DNA from: Papilionanthe hookeriana x Papilionanthe teres
Lineage: Eukaryota; Streptophyta; Magnoliopsida; Asparagales; Orchidaceae
Direction of reading: 5' to 3'
Assembly (NCBI GenBank): GCA_022702705.1
Contig: CM040429.1
Span: 7,139,419-7,203,418 of the forward strand
Length of the DNA: 64,000 bases
Position numbers and translations under genes: made by a program. Shown here piece after piece: positions 9,601-21,780 of the stretch; the stretch's first letter is position 1, and every line of letters starts with the position of its first letter. The notes below the pieces were generated by a model. It had not been told where the DNA came from and searched no databases. It was given only the letters and a program-made list of their open reading frames with translations.

Positions 9601-12551
9601 GTGAATAATGTTGCTTGTTTATAATTTTTGAAGTTAGATTTTGATAATTTAAATCAAAACCTTCTATTGTTAGAACCAATTGTTAGAAACTCTTTAAATT
9701 TTCCAAATAGATTTTGATCGAATCAAAATCTATTAGGAATACACCACGAGAATCTTTCAATCCCATTCATATTTATAAAAATCTGAATCGATACAATAGC
9801 GGAAGCGTACCTGAATCCATTTGATCGATTGCAAGCAACGATCTTCCAATCTGCTAGACTTTCCGAGTTTTCCTAGTCTCTCTCGTTGATGGGATACAAG
9901 AGATTTCACACCTCGCGCACGGGACCATTACCTCTTTATTTAATGTAACCAAATGGTGGTTACAAAATTTCGTTTAATTCCAATTCGCCACTCATCAAAT
10001 TGGAATTTGCCCTTATGGTATCCACACTTATAATTTCATGAAAAATGTGTCTAAAGTCATAAATTTTATACTTAATTAGACCACAATAATTTTGACTTAT
10101 TAAATGATGACCCTGACACATTTATTAATTACATTATAGTCCCATAATTGATCCAACATCTATTACTTCATTAGATAGCCTTTATTGATTCTCTCAATTA
10201 TAAATTACTTTTTTGGCATTTAAATGTCTTATTAAAATTAAAAATCAAGTAATTTTTACTCATTGAATTCCTCTTTTCGAGTCGTTTATTTAGATTATAA
10301 GCATGGGAGACATCATTTGGTCTCTCAAATAGTTTTTATTGAAGTTTCAAACCTCTCAAATAATTTTTTGAAGTTTCAAATTTCATTTATTTGATTTGAG
10401 CTCATTAAACTCAAATTAATACACTTATGGCCTTGTTAGACTTGACTCGATGAACTATTTATTTTGATAATTAGCTTGCTAGAATTTATGTTTAGATGCA
10501 CCTGAAGTCGATGCTAAAAATCTCTAATTTATATAGTTGCATTAAGATTAGTGTTCGATTGATAAATTTTCTAATGGTATATCAAGATTTATGCGTGAGA
10601 TGTGTAGATTAATGTGTTTGGGTCAGCTGCTGCTTTTCCAATAAGCTATTATAAAGTTGCTTTCTAGAGAAGCAGTTTTTCATGAGCTGTCTGAAAGCTA
10701 CTGATGAAGAAGTACGTGTTTGTTTGGGAGATCTACTGTGCTACATTTGTTTATGATAAGAAAGACTGTTTTGTCCCCAAAAATTTCACTCTACCCTGAG
10801 GAGGAGGCAAGAGCAAGCAATCGACCAATAAAATTTCTCAGAGAACTTGTAAAACAGTGCTCATATATCCAAACATAAAAAACACACAAAAAATTGTTCA
10901 AAAAACAAATGAACAATGCTCACATGTATTTTATTCCATAGTATCTGCTGGTTAATCGGGATAGATATAGATACCGCTAACTTATCTATCATGCAAACTT
11001 CAACTCTGCAACAAAACATATGCAATTTTCATTTGTAAAAGTCTCAGGAAAACTAAAAATAAGAAACAACGCTCAACACCCTAAAATATTACTCTACACT
11101 GAGGATGAGGTAGACACAAGCAAATCGATCAAGTAAAATCAATGCATGCTTATGTAGTGGAAGTCTACGAAGTATTCTTAAAGAAATAGATGTACAATGC
11201 TTATATATATTTCATCTCATATCTTCTATCGGTTGATCAGGATATGGATAAATGCTGTCAACTTATTGGTTAATTAGGATAGAGATAGATGTTGATAACT
11301 TATCTATCATTTAAAGTTTAACTTTGCATCAAAGCATATGCAATTCCATTTATTAATATCTCTCAGGTACTTAAAAAATTTATTTTTAAAGAAATAAATG
11401 AACAATGCTTATATATATTTTATTCCATAGCTTCTGTTCGTTAATCGGGATAAGTATATAACTTGCTAGCTTATCTATCATGCAAAACACAACTTTACAT
11501 GAAAACATATGCAATTCTATTGTAAAAATATTTCATATACTAAAAAAATGATTTCTTAAAGAAACAAATGAGCAATGCTTAAATATATTTTATTCCATAA
11601 CTTCTACTAGTTGATCATGGTAGGTATATATCCTGCTAACTTACTATCATAAGAACTTCAAATTTGCATCATGACATGTGCAATTTCATTTATAAAACTA
11701 TTTCATATACTAAAAAAAGGAAGCAGTGCTCAACATTCTCCATCCAAATTGTTATTTAACTCTATAGAAGAGGCAAATGCAAGGAAATCAACCAATTAAC
11801 ATCAGTGCAAGTATATTTAGAACAAGTTCACAAAAAATTCTAAAAAAAACAGATGTACAATTCTCATATATATTTCATTTCATTAATTTTACTGGTTGAT
11901 CAACATAACTTTAGATAATGTTAACTTATCTGCCCACTAAACTTCAATTTGCATTAAAACATAGGCAGTCCCATTAGCAAAATACTATAACGAAAAGAAA
12001 AAAAATGAATACGTGCTCATAAATCTCCCCCACCAAAAATGTTCATCTACACATATGCATAGTAAAGAACAAATATCATTACTGGATGCATATGCAGAAC
12101 AAACACAAAAAATTTCACAGAAGTAAAAAGAAAAATATAGAGGTAGCCGGCAAATAAATTCATGAAGGAGAAAACTGCATCGGAGGTAGGTAGTAAAGTG
12201 ACGTCGCCGACAACAGAGTTAGGGAAGCAAAATCGGGTTTCAGTCCTAATGACACAGGCGACTTACAAGAAGAGGGGCAAGAGGTATATGTGAGGATAAG
12301 GGAGTGGGACTACCGAAATCCTAGGGGTCAGCGACGTCAAAGGCCCATCAAAATAGAGCTCCAGCGGAACCCCCACCACCACCTTCCATTTCAGCGTTCG
12401 ACAAAAAGCGGCTCCCATCCGCGAAACACGCGAGAATAAAATTTCTCAAACGCGACATCTCCGGTTCCAAAATGTACAAGCCACAAAAAACGACCTCCCA
12501 AACGGCCTAAATGCGCACACACGTCTCTCTTTCTCTCTCTCTCTCTCTCTA

Positions 12552-12618
<67 letters not shown>

Positions 12619-12937
12619 GTATATGTATATATATAGGTGTGTGTGTGTGCGCGTGCGCTGCTTGAATCAATATCATTTAATTTCTAGCTCCACCAGCTTG
12701 GTGCAGCCTGGTAAAAAAATAAGCTTAGTTATATCAAACAAGTTTTGTTTGGTGTGCCTTCATTTATTTCAAAAGAATCGTTGGTATGTAAATACAGCTC
12801 TAATAGTTATGCTTTTTCAGCAAAAAATTTAGACTGCAAAGATACTTTTAGCCAATCACACAAATCAATATTTGGTTTGAAAATTTTGTAGCACAGATTA
12901 TATCCGTTAATTATAATTGTTTGGTAGGTTTTGAGAT

Positions 12938-12978
<41 letters not shown>

Positions 12979-14933
12979 TGAATTTTCCTTTTTAGGGGGC
13001 TTTTACATACACACCACACAATTCTTTATCTATTTACATATCTGACAAGTAAACATTTACTGTCAATTTCTTTTTTAAAGCGAAACCCTGCTTTTTATGC
13101 CAGATTTTTTGACACTAAGATATGTTATGAGTATAAATATCAAACTTTAGTTGTTAGATATGTAAATACGTAAGAATTATTTGGCATGTATGTATATTTC
13201 CCTTTGTTAAATTTTTTATTGGATGAAGCTATGCAGAGTTAATTAATTACTGAAATATTTTAAAATTACTTCACAGAATCTTTATCAAGATAATGTGGAG
13301 CGAAAGATTGAGCTTTTAAAGGGTGTTACACTCGGCAACAAAGATTTGTTTCAGCTAACCCCTCTTCAGCAGGTACTGATCAGAAGTTTATTTAATCATC
13401 TTCATAGTTCATATTTATCCCCCTCTTCATCTCGCAGGAAGTTTTGATTCTTTGGGGAGAGAACGACGGCATTTTTCCAGTAATTAAGGCGTTCCAGCTC
13501 AAGAAGTAAGACTTATTTTTATTTGATTAACTACTATTTGAGTTTTAGTATTAAGTTCATTCTAGATGATATCATATGTAAAGATTTAGCACACATGTAT
13601 TAAAATGCAATATAATCTTTAGGCGCATAAATACTTTTGTCCAATGGTGTCGTATGTGTTAGGGAAGAGAGTAAAATATGTTGAATCACAAAGTAATTGT
13701 AAAAGAGAGAATGGGGCTTTGTTTGAATGTGCGTCCCCATTCAACAAATCTCCTTTCAAAATCATGTCTGTCGAACAGAGGAGGTTTGCTGTGATCTAAA
13801 ATGGCGATAACTTGTCGTTCTTGCGATACAACTTCCAGAGACGTTCGGGAGACATTACTTCACTAAATAAAAATTCTTTGGACATCGACTTTCACTGCAA
13901 CCGAATGGAACTCCACGTTTTTGCAAACTAAACCTATGAACTACAAAAATAACACTAGAAAATTTATGCTTATGTCTAGGCCGCATTGAGATCAAATACA
14001 ATATATAAATAATTGTACTTCATACAATAATAGAATATTAACAAAGATATCACTTTATTAACTAATATTAATTTTTTTGATAGTTTTGTAATCTACATTA
14101 AAGAATTTTATGATAGTCTCCATTTAAAATTTTCATGATAACCTTCATTTAATACTTTGTGTAGCCTTTGTTTAAGACTTTTTAGTAGGCATCCATCACA
14201 AAGATGTGGTAACTATCAATATTAAACAAATAAGATCAAATCTTATTCAAGATAATTATTGAAATTAGACTCTAGCTTACTTGTTTCAAAGATAAGCTAT
14301 ATGTATGAACAATAAAGCTGGTAACCACTATGTAATGAGTCTATTTTACTATTAAAGCTCATGAATCACTTAAATCAATGAGCACCATCGATATAATAGA
14401 TTGTCTGCAAATAAAAGAGATAGTGCTTAGAAGAATTTATGATGCCAAAAAGAATAACTATTACATGATATCATATAAGATTTATTACTATCAAATTAAT
14501 AATAAATTCTATATGATCTATACTACTTGTAAGATCAACAAAAGCAACAATAACTACGAAGGTTGCATGACCTTAGACAATGCGCCATCGAAAAGTTTGG
14601 TCGACGTGACCATTGAAGACGATTAACTATGTCATTTTGAACAACTCGCAAATGACAAGTTTTCGTTAGTCTAATCATATTCCTACAATAGTTGCTATTT
14701 ATGCATTACAAATCCTCAAAACTTTTTTTGTTCATTTTCTTTTACAAAATATGGATGAAATTAGTGTTAAAAATAAAAATATATATATATAATGCAAATG
14801 CAGGAAACTTGGAGAGAAGGTAAAATTGAAGATATTCAAGAACACTGGCCATGTTCCTCAATTAGAAGATCCCAATGAGTTCAATAAGGTCCTTCTCTGC
14901 TTCTTGTTAGGGTCTCCTAATCCTACATTGTGA
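6682..14933 (+). CDS. Alpha/beta-fold serine hydrolase, four exons
   Basis: Exons are 6682-7341, 13277-13372, 13438-13505 and 14804-14933, with GT..AG junctions (donors GTGAGT, GTACTG, GTAAGA; acceptors CACAG, CGCAG, TGCAG). The phases join cleanly to 317 residues ending ..NPTL. The oxyanion-loop motif HGFG is at 64-67, and the nucleophile elbow G-T-S-Y-G places Ser135. The GENDGIFP motif gives Asp262 and TGHVPQLEDP gives His291, so the triad is complete. The motifs and length fit the plant alpha/beta hydrolase family often labelled monoacylglycerol-lipase-like or MhpC-like. The substrate cannot be read from sequence. No clear signal peptide is seen. The start has a good context (CGCCATGC). 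Exon 1 is strongly GC-rich and exons 2-4 are not, a 5'-to-3' gradient common in monocots. Exon calls rest on splice signals and homology reasoning; a transcript would confirm them. Confidence 0.9.
8096..8374. mobile_element. Possible diverged copy of the GGGGCATTTACAT MITE family
   Basis: The left part has CACACATACCACC. The right part has CTAACACGTAAATG and ends TATATGTAAATGGCCC, all in the expected order. The middle is not similar to other copies, so this is tentative. Confidence 0.35.
8807..9024. mobile_element. Mutator-like MITE with 9-bp target duplication
   Basis: CCTTTAATG occurs on both sides (8798-8806 and 9025-9033) of a 218-bp element with about 35-bp inverted ends. The left end starts GGAAAAATTTGCGTTCGGAG. 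The right end read inward starts GGAAAAAATTTGTGTCCGGA. Both continue into GGACGCAGCGC. Nine-bp duplications are typical of Mutator superfamily elements. The interior is non-coding with TGTGTAACC repeats. It is inserted in intron 1 of the hydrolase. Confidence 0.85.
10613..12507. mobile_element. 1.9-kb non-autonomous element with internal tandem repeats
   Basis: The start TGTGTTTGGGTCAGC and the end CCTCCCAAACGGCC form short imperfect inverted ends around GTTTGGG. TAA lies on both sides (10610-10612 and 12508-12510), so a PIF/Harbinger-like origin is plausible. The interior is dominated by five imperfect tandem copies (see 10893-12000). The last 300 bp (from about 12170) are GC-richer. No transposase is recognisable. 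Confidence 0.5.
10893..12000. repeat. Five degenerate tandem repeats of about 170-290 bp
   Basis: Units begin near 10893, 11180, 11387, 11558 and 11843. Each opens with A-rich AAAGAAA.AAATG.ACAATGCT, then TATATTTTATTCCATA, a TCTGCTGGTTAATCGGGATAG-like block, CTAACTTATCTATCATG, and CATATGCAATT. Long units (first, fourth) and short units alternate because an extra segment with GAGGCAAATGCAAG-like sequence is present or absent. Confidence 0.75.
12523..12612. repeat. (CT)n followed by (AT)n microsatellite
   Basis: A CT-rich tract to 12550 passes into about 29 AT units (12555-12612). A TGTATA-variant and a short (TG)n tract follow to about 12650. Confidence 0.95.
12938..12979. repeat. (CA)n(TA)n compound microsatellite
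   Basis: About 11 CA units are followed by about 10 TA units, directly upstream of the MITE at 12995. Confidence 0.95.
12995..13203. mobile_element. GGGGCATTTACAT-family MITE in hydrolase intron 1
   Basis: Left end GGGGGCTTTTACATACACAC, then CTGACAAG. The right end includes TTAGATATGTAAATACGTAAG and closes with ATGTATGTATATTTCCC. The ends are inverted copies of each other over about 50 bp. It lies 73 bp upstream of exon 2. Confidence 0.75.
13506..14803 (+). other. Intron 3 of the hydrolase gene
   Basis: Donor AAGAA|GTAAGA and acceptor AATGCAG|GAA (phase 2). Nothing else is recognised inside. The 82-codon frame at 14378-14626 has no family resemblance. Confidence 0.8.
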
Positions 14934-15879
14934 AGCCTGTTGCTTCTTGGGCTGTATATTCCTACATATAATTTATATTGCACTTTGTTACCAATATTTA
15001 TTCAAACTTTATATTTCATATTATTAATATTTGGTGGGCACCTATGCTCCACTTGATGTATGTATTGTCCCTATTTTTCTTGCCACTTAAGCTCCTTTTT
15101 TATTCTGATGTAGTTTGTGGAAACCCTAAGTTAGAATGCTTAGCTTAACTATGATAAATGTTAAATGGTTGATAAATTTATAATTAACTTGAAATTGATA
15201 ATTAATTATTTACTAAGATTAATTATCATTGTTATTAAGATAATTAAGGTGGTATTACTTTTATATTTATTATACTTAAGTGTGGATTAATTAATTAATT
15301 ATTATATTAGGCATGATAACATAAGAATTGTGGTTACTAAAAATTCACTATAATTAAAATTTTTAATTAACATATTTAACGCCAAATTGGGCTATTGATT
15401 AATTAATTATTTTTTTCTAATCATTATTTACAACATTTAAATATATTGTCATTTACCCATACGCAAATACATTAATTTATAAGTACATAAAACAAGATAA
15501 TTTATTGCATAATATGTTGTTGTGTAAATTAAATTCTTATGATAATATGGTCGCAATGTTTGCACTTAATGTTAGTGATAGTTAAAGTATTTATTATAGT
15601 AATGGATATTAAAAAGCTTATACATAATAAACTCAGATAAATTATCTTATAATATATATGTAAGATAGTCTCAAAATTATATAAATTAGTCAAGTGACTA
15701 TATTAAATATACTACTATCATGATACTTTATAAGCTTTATATAAGTATTTGGATAATTTATAAGTTATTTTTTTTATGTGCATTTACTTGGGATACATGC
15801 TATAAAGTCATGATGATATGGACAAATTTTGATCACCTCATGTGCCATTAACAACATAGACTCAACAAAATTATTGTAT
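14934..15879. other. 3' flank of hydrolase and AT-rich intergenic DNA
   Basis: Contains the presumed 3' UTR (T-rich with AATATT-type signals near 15000), then very AT-rich DNA with many TTAATTA motifs. No gene or repeat is identified. Confidence 0.5.
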
Positions 15880-16900
15880 GTCGGAATATTTATAGTGGTA
15901 GACTGATAATTATCATCTCATCATTGTACCAAAATCCAAAACACATATAGACGATTCGAAAAGTAGCACATGAAAAACAAGAAGACATTTTACTTGGAAA
16001 AACTTGGAAAGAGAAAAATAGTTGTGCCTAGCCCAATTAAAATGATCCAATATGAATTCAAGAACACAGATTGACCATTGTTCCGTAAGTGGGAAATAAG
16101 AGTTACAATGTTACATCAAGTACAATACTTATTTGTACATAGTAAAAAAAAAAAGAAAGATAAATTGCATTCTGAATACATCAGTCGTGAGCAATTGCTA
16201 CTAGGAGTCATCGTTGGGTCTTCAATATATCGTGTTTATCATTCATCATTTTGTAGTATTTGATATGCTTTGTTACCATGTACTTCAGATATTTCGTCAC
16301 TCAATTTAGTCCATCAGAATACTTTGTTACTTAATAGAGTCCACCAATGACGATAAGCAGAGGGCGGGTGGCATTGGTCGGCGAGAGCCAACGTACAGTG
16401 GTCAGTGGTGGTCGATAGTAGCCGGCAAACAGTGGTCAATGGTTTAGAAGTTTCGTTGGGTCATTAGTCCAGAGCAACTAAAATTTGACTCCTCTTCCCT
16501 TCAAGTAAATAAAGGGTGTCTATTTATAGACTCTAAGTGATGAACATTTTGATCATTTGACGAATAAATTCCTCAACCACTCGATTGGATAACCCATATC
16601 GATCTCCCTTGATCATAATAGATTTTGAATGATTTAAGGTCCTCAATGACCCAAAGGTAAGGGACTTAGGCTCTTTCGGTTCCTCTTATTTTTGCGTTCG
16701 ATTTGACTATAGGGAGTCAAATTTGTAGTTTGTCTGGCCCTTCAATTAAAGATTTAGAGCCTCAAAAAGTGATTGAATGGCTTGATTTGGACTTAATTTG
16801 ATTTAGATTAAACATCTTTTAGTATCATCAGGTTTGTATTGTTGAGTTGGTAAATTTAACTATAAACTTGTTGAAATCAGAGTTGCGGATGACTTCTGAT
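15880..16900 (-). mobile_element. Diverged gypsy-family LTR
   Basis: Read on the minus strand it has the same order of blocks as the LTRs at 29018 and 34007: a TCGAACGC-like segment, a CTATAAATA box near 16530, and a GCCG/CCACC-rich block at 16370-16440. The pieces CATCTCATCATTGTAC and AAAAGTAGCACATGAAAA near 15910-15980 recur at about 20265-20320. This suggests the low-coordinate ends of two LTRs of one element. Confidence 0.55.
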
Positions 16901-19369
16901 TCGAAAAATAATGTTTTCTACTCAAAAAATGCCTCGAGACTCGGGTCAAATATCTTGAGATGTATGTCGAATGGTAATATCATTTGATGACAAAGCACTT
17001 GCCCCTTTGCAAGTAACAGGTAGCACGAGTTGCAAAATGCCAGATTGGATGCGACAGCTGGGTTGAGTCGTGGGTCACAATTGTATGATAAGTGTACGTA
17101 GACAAAGTAGGTCGAGCAGCAGACCGGGTCACATGCATTGCATCGATGATGAGTTAAATCGTCTGTGAAAATCAAGCAACTGTCATGGGATCGGTCAAGT
17201 TTTCTTTGAGGGTTATTTGGTTTTTAAGATTTTGTCCTATAAAGAAGCCTTAAAGGGAGCGAAGAAGGAACACTTCCTCTCGTCAGACTGAAGTATCACT
17301 TGGAGTCCCTTGACATGCTATTTTGCCTCCTTCTACTGGAGCCCTTGAAGTCCCTTGGCATACATGTGTGCCTCTTTCTGTGCTGGAGTTGTGTGATACC
17401 CGTAGTCCCTTTCTGGCCTATTATTGTGTGACTTTTTGGAATATTGTTGTGTGCCACCTAAATCCCTTTCTAGCATATTGTTGTGCCATTCTGGGGAGAT
17501 ATCAGCTCTTTGATATGCTCATCTTTGGGGATCCACCTTCCTGAAAATATGAGGAAGTACCAGAATCTCGAGGAGGCGATACCGATGTTTATCGAAGATT
17601 CTCTGATAACATTTCAGAAGAAGCTCCACTTATCAAATGATATGGTGATGAGCTTGACAACTCCAACTGATTAAGCATGTTTCCCTCCTCCTAGATACAT
17701 CGTAATTTATGTAGTAAATTTGGGGGTGATTTTCATCAATGCCAAAATTAGTGTAGATTCTAAAAGCTATCAGGATTAGTGTTGCACAGTGCTCGAGTTA
17801 GACAATGGGGATCAATCACCTTCTTCAGAAAAGAGGGGCTTATTGATAATGAAGATCTTAGTCAGATTTGGCAGATTCGCTAGCTTCACTTGGTGGTCTC
17901 GCCCGTGGATAGCTCAAAGAGTTTGTGTGTCCATGATGGTTCAAAATTAGCTCAGGATCAAGAAGATTCTCGCAAGGAGATATGCTTGGAGACTTCACTT
18001 GAAGATGTACTATCAATGTTCATAGTCCCTTCTTTGTCTAACTTGTTCTTGATAGACAAGGTGTTGATTGAAGGTTGACTGTTGAACCCGTGTTGCAAGG
18101 AAATTTCAAGAACCTGACATCTTCAAGTGTAGCAACGGTTGATGAGTTGCACAACTTTTATGTACCTCATAGGTTTAAATTTTGTGAAAATGGAATTTTA
18201 TTTTATAAAGTTGACATGCATGTACCCAACTTTGACGTAATGCTTTTAAGTGATGATAATGAAAAAAAAAAGATGATATACCTCTTTCTTATTATTTTTC
18301 TCCTCTTGTTAACAAAATTTTGATAATAGGTTATTGCCTGAGAAGTGGTCGGTTTGTCAGGCCAAAAAGTATAAGGCTATGTGGAAGAATAAAGTCCCTG
18401 GAGAAACGTTTGGCTTAGGATATGTGAAAAAGCTGGATAAGCCAAACTTCTCATTGCCTCAAGTAGAATGATTTCTACATTTGAAGGTGATAAGGTTCTC
18501 ACCTCTAATAATGAGGAAGTTGAGGTCAATGATGCCGCTCCTGAATTGAAGGATGGATTGCTTTGTATGAGTTGATCGAGATCAACTTGGATATAGTTGG
18601 TGATCCTCATCTAGCCTTTATAAGCAAATTCTCATCAGATTTTATGGCTAGAAAAATAATAGAAAAATTGTAAGAATTTGTGATTGCCTTACGTGGAGTT
18701 ATGTCTAGAGCTTGGTTAGCTCCAGAGGTAGTTGTGTATAATTTAGCTATAGATCCAAGTATCACTCCTGTGAAACAATCTCCTCATAAAATACGGCTCG
18801 GTATGGAGCAAATGGTTAATTTAAGAAATAAATAAGTTTCATCAAATATGTGGAGAGGCTAACATGAGATTTCTTCAGTGAAGACTCAAGCAGTAACAAG
18901 AACTGGGATAACTAATAGTTGTCCTTTGTTGATAGTTGCAATTTTTCCTACAGTCTCCTGATTCTCATGTTGTTACTTGTGAGCTTTTTGCCTTCTAGCA
19001 GGGGCATTATTGGTATGTAGGATCTTAATTTGAATGAATTGGCTGACACGTGAAGTAGGGTTTTTCTGTGGTTCAAACGTCTTTCGCTGAAATGACTAAG
19101 CAATGTCTACAAGATTCTTCTAAAAATTTTTAGGTTGTGGATCAAATTACTTTTTATGTATATTAATAGCTTCGTAAACAATAATTTGTGCCTTAAGACA
19201 ATGAATGTGTTCAGAGTATAAAAGAACTGTTTCTAACATCAAAGATGAGTAGAAAGGATCAGGGTGTTATTATCCCAAGAACACACCTCTTGGTAACTTT
19301 AGTTCTACTCTCGAGATTCGGTAAGCCTTAATAGAGAATCGTATAAAATATCCTTCAATGATACTCCCT
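16901..19369 (+). mobile_element. Degenerate gypsy-related sequence, includes a plus-strand RT start
   Basis: At 18660-18850 the plus strand reads AWLAPEVVVYNLAIDPSI followed by TPVKQSPHKIRLGMEQ with in-frame stops nearby. This matches the conserved block just before reverse transcriptase in plant Ty3/gypsy pol (PVKQ.RR.. type). The rest (17300-18600) shows pieces of coding-like texture, such as DKVLTSNNEEVEVNDAAPEL at 18490, but many stops. Its strand is opposite to the gag remnant at 19370, so nested insertion is likely. Confidence 0.5.
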
Positions 19370-19660
19370 CACTTTGATGGATCCCGGAGAGGTGAGAGGA
19401 GTCTTTAATAATCCTTAAATTTAGAACACAAGCACGTTAGTGAGCTCATCGAAAGTATGATTGCTCTCTTTTGGGATTGAGTAAAACCACGTGCATGCTT
19501 GGACAAATGAGCAAGCCAAAAGCTCGTTGTATGTGCATGACGATTATGAAATGATCAAAATGTTCATATGGATCAGGTGTTCCATAAAAGGCAGAAATGC
19601 TTGGAAGCGTAATCCCTATTGTAATAGGGTGTTGAAGGATTATCTCGGTTAATGGAGAAG
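19370..19660 (-). pseudogene. gypsy gag remnant
   Basis: The minus strand reads TPDPYEHFDHFIIVMHIQRA and neighbouring residues with frameshifts and stops. This closely parallels the gag of the element at 29018 (SDPYEHIDHYRTIMHIQRA). It lies between the LTR remnants at 20265 and 15880, in the position expected for a minus-strand element. It is not functional. Confidence 0.65.
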
Positions 19661-20559
19661 ACTCCTAAAAATCACATTGAGCTTAGAAATGACTTATAGC
19701 GCTCACATGAAACTCTTCTAGTAGACTTCGCAACTCATCACGAATTGTGTGAAATTGAGTTACACTCTTCACATGTGTTGGAGAATTGCTGCTACGTTTG
19801 ACGAAGGGATTTGGATGTGTACAACATGCAGTGTCTTAGAGTTAGGCTTTTTGAAGAGGAGATTCAGTGCATGATGATGATGATGATGATTGTGCAGCTC
19901 TTGTCGATAGATTGCAAGGCAATTGTGCCCCTCCAATATACAAAACTTTTAGTTGCCAAATTTCACGTAAAAGTTAGAGATCTCATTCTTAGTCTTTAAC
20001 ATTCTTCGTACACGATCTTCAAGTGGTGCTAAGGAAGTTCCTTCTCTAATAGGATCATGTGTATCATTAGAAAATGGAGTAGAGGCATGGCATCTCAGAC
20101 TTCAAGATTGCACCCAAGAGTGAAGGGTTTTAGAGCAAGAAGGTATGTATTTTACTTGTTAGCCATTAATGAGGTATGAACTTCATCAACGAGACTTCGG
20201 TTTCCCCATACGATGCAATATTATTGTGTCTTAGAAGATTCCACGTGGTATAATGATAATTTAACATCTCATTGTTGTATAAAAATCTTGTTTACACATA
20301 ATTAATTCAAAAAGTAGCAGGAGAAAAGCTTTTTTATGTGGATTCTGAATCCGAGAACTTGTCAGACGTGACTCTGAAAGCACACTTAACAGGGTTGAGA
20401 TGTGTTTATATTCCTGAACAAGATGAAAATATTTTGTAAATAGGAAATATGTTGAGAGGTTTCCAACTCTTGACCAACATCAACGATATATAACTTCATT
20501 AAATGCTATTATGTTGTATCTTTGTTCTTCCACCCAAAGGGCATAACTTTGTAGCAGAA
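19661..20559 (-). mobile_element. Decayed 5' part of gypsy element with LTR-end remnant
   Basis: An LTR-end-like block at about 20250-20350 resembles 15895-15990. Between it and gag (19661-20250) only stop-ridden sequence is seen, including a short ATG/GAT run at 19871. Confidence 0.4.
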
Positions 20560-21120
20560 CAGATCTTTTATCTGTTTGGAAGGAAATAACTTCCTCATCA
20601 ACAGGATTCATCTTTAGTAGTTGTAATCAAAATGACCATCCATTAAGCTAGGCATTTGATGTCCAGAGGTAGCATTGAGTAACTTATGCATTCTAGGAAA
20701 AAGCTTTCTTTTGGGCACATTTTATTCAAATCAGTATAGTCAACACACATTTTCCATACTCCGCAAGCCTTCTTCACCATAATGACATTTACGAGCCACA
20801 TGACATGATGTACTTCGCATATAAATTTGCTTGGAGAAGCCTATTGACCTGTTGTTTGATAGCTTGCTGGCATTCTTGTGTAAATTTTTATTTTTTTGAG
20901 AATGTCAGCTTATATATCATATCAATCTTTAGAAAGTGGACAATTTCTTCAGGATTAATCTCAGGCATATATGTTGGACTGCTGGTGAACATATCTTGAT
21001 TTTTACAAAGAAAATTCACGTACTTCGGTTTTTGCCCACTGGATAGCAAAGATCCAAGCTGCACCGTTTGTGAGGGGTGTTCCTTTGACAATGAAACATA
21101 AATCAAATTTTCAACTAGAG
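20560..21120 (-). pseudogene. Ty3/gypsy reverse transcriptase fragment
   Basis: The minus strand around 20690-20830 encodes NVVMVKKACGVWKMCVDYTD followed by LNKMCPKESF, a diagnostic plant gypsy RT block. Preceding residues include QECQQAIKQQVNRLLQAN in another frame. Frameshifts and stops show it is dead. It sits upstream of the gag remnant, so it probably belongs to a different element. Confidence 0.75.
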
Positions 21121-21179
21121 AAGCTTGCTAGGATATATCTTTATTTCGGAGATTAAATATCTGAATATTAAGAGCCTCA

Positions 21180-21780
21180 AATGGGCACAATTGAGCTTGT
21201 ATGAGGCACGATTGTGCTACATTTTATTCGTGTTTGGCTCATTTGAAGTCTTTTATGTACAAAATTGGCTCAAGTTCAAATTTGTTTATGGAATTTATTT
21301 TCGTGTTCAATACAATTTGTTCGATTTTGGCTCGACTAAATGAGCTCAAAAGTAACTTATTGGTCCAGAAGAGTTGGTCGTATAAACTAATATTTGAGCT
21401 CGAAATAATATTTTAGTAAATTTAATAAATTAATATACCACAATTAAATAACATAGTTTATTTATTTTTTAAAATCCTTTTAGAAGAGAAGAAATACATC
21501 GCATAGGTAGAGTTGTAAATGAGCCGAACATGAGCGAGCTGAGCCCCCGTTTGTGTTTGGCTTATCTGGAATTTTTTTCTTGTGTTCGAATTTATTCGTG
21601 AAATTTAAATTATTGTTCGATTTTTTACTTGAATTGTTCGAAATAAGCTCATTAATAACTGATTGGTCTAAACGATTTGTTTGTATCAGCTTGTATTCAG
21701 GCTCAACATAATATTTTATTCAATTTAATAAATTACTATACCACAATTAAATATAAAAATTTACTATTTTTTATATCACC
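21180..21780. repeat. Two diverged AT-rich copies, hAT-MITE-like
   Basis: 21180-21475 and 21500-21775 share, in order, TTTATTCGTG or TTTGGCT-type pieces, a TTGTTCGATTTT block, AGCTCA, AACTTATTGGTC or AACTGATTGGTCTA, AATAATATTTTA and AATTAATATACCACAATTAAATA-like endings. GTAAATGAGCCGAACATGAG at about 21515 resembles the termini of the hAT-like element at 22341. Confidence 0.55.

Larger units (their letters stand above)
7342..13276 (+). other. Intron 1 of the hydrolase gene (5.9 kb)
   Basis: Bounded by donor CGG|GTGAGT and acceptor TTCACAG|AAT at phase 0. It is much larger than the other two introns (65 bp and 1.3 kb) because of insertions: a Mutator-like MITE at 8807, a 1.9-kb tandem-repeat element at 10613, and a GGGGCATTTACAT-family MITE at 12995 that ends only 73 bp before exon 2. 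The part from 9030 to 10610 holds no recognised feature. The 9700-10600 piece has LTR-like texture but no pair. Confidence 0.85.
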
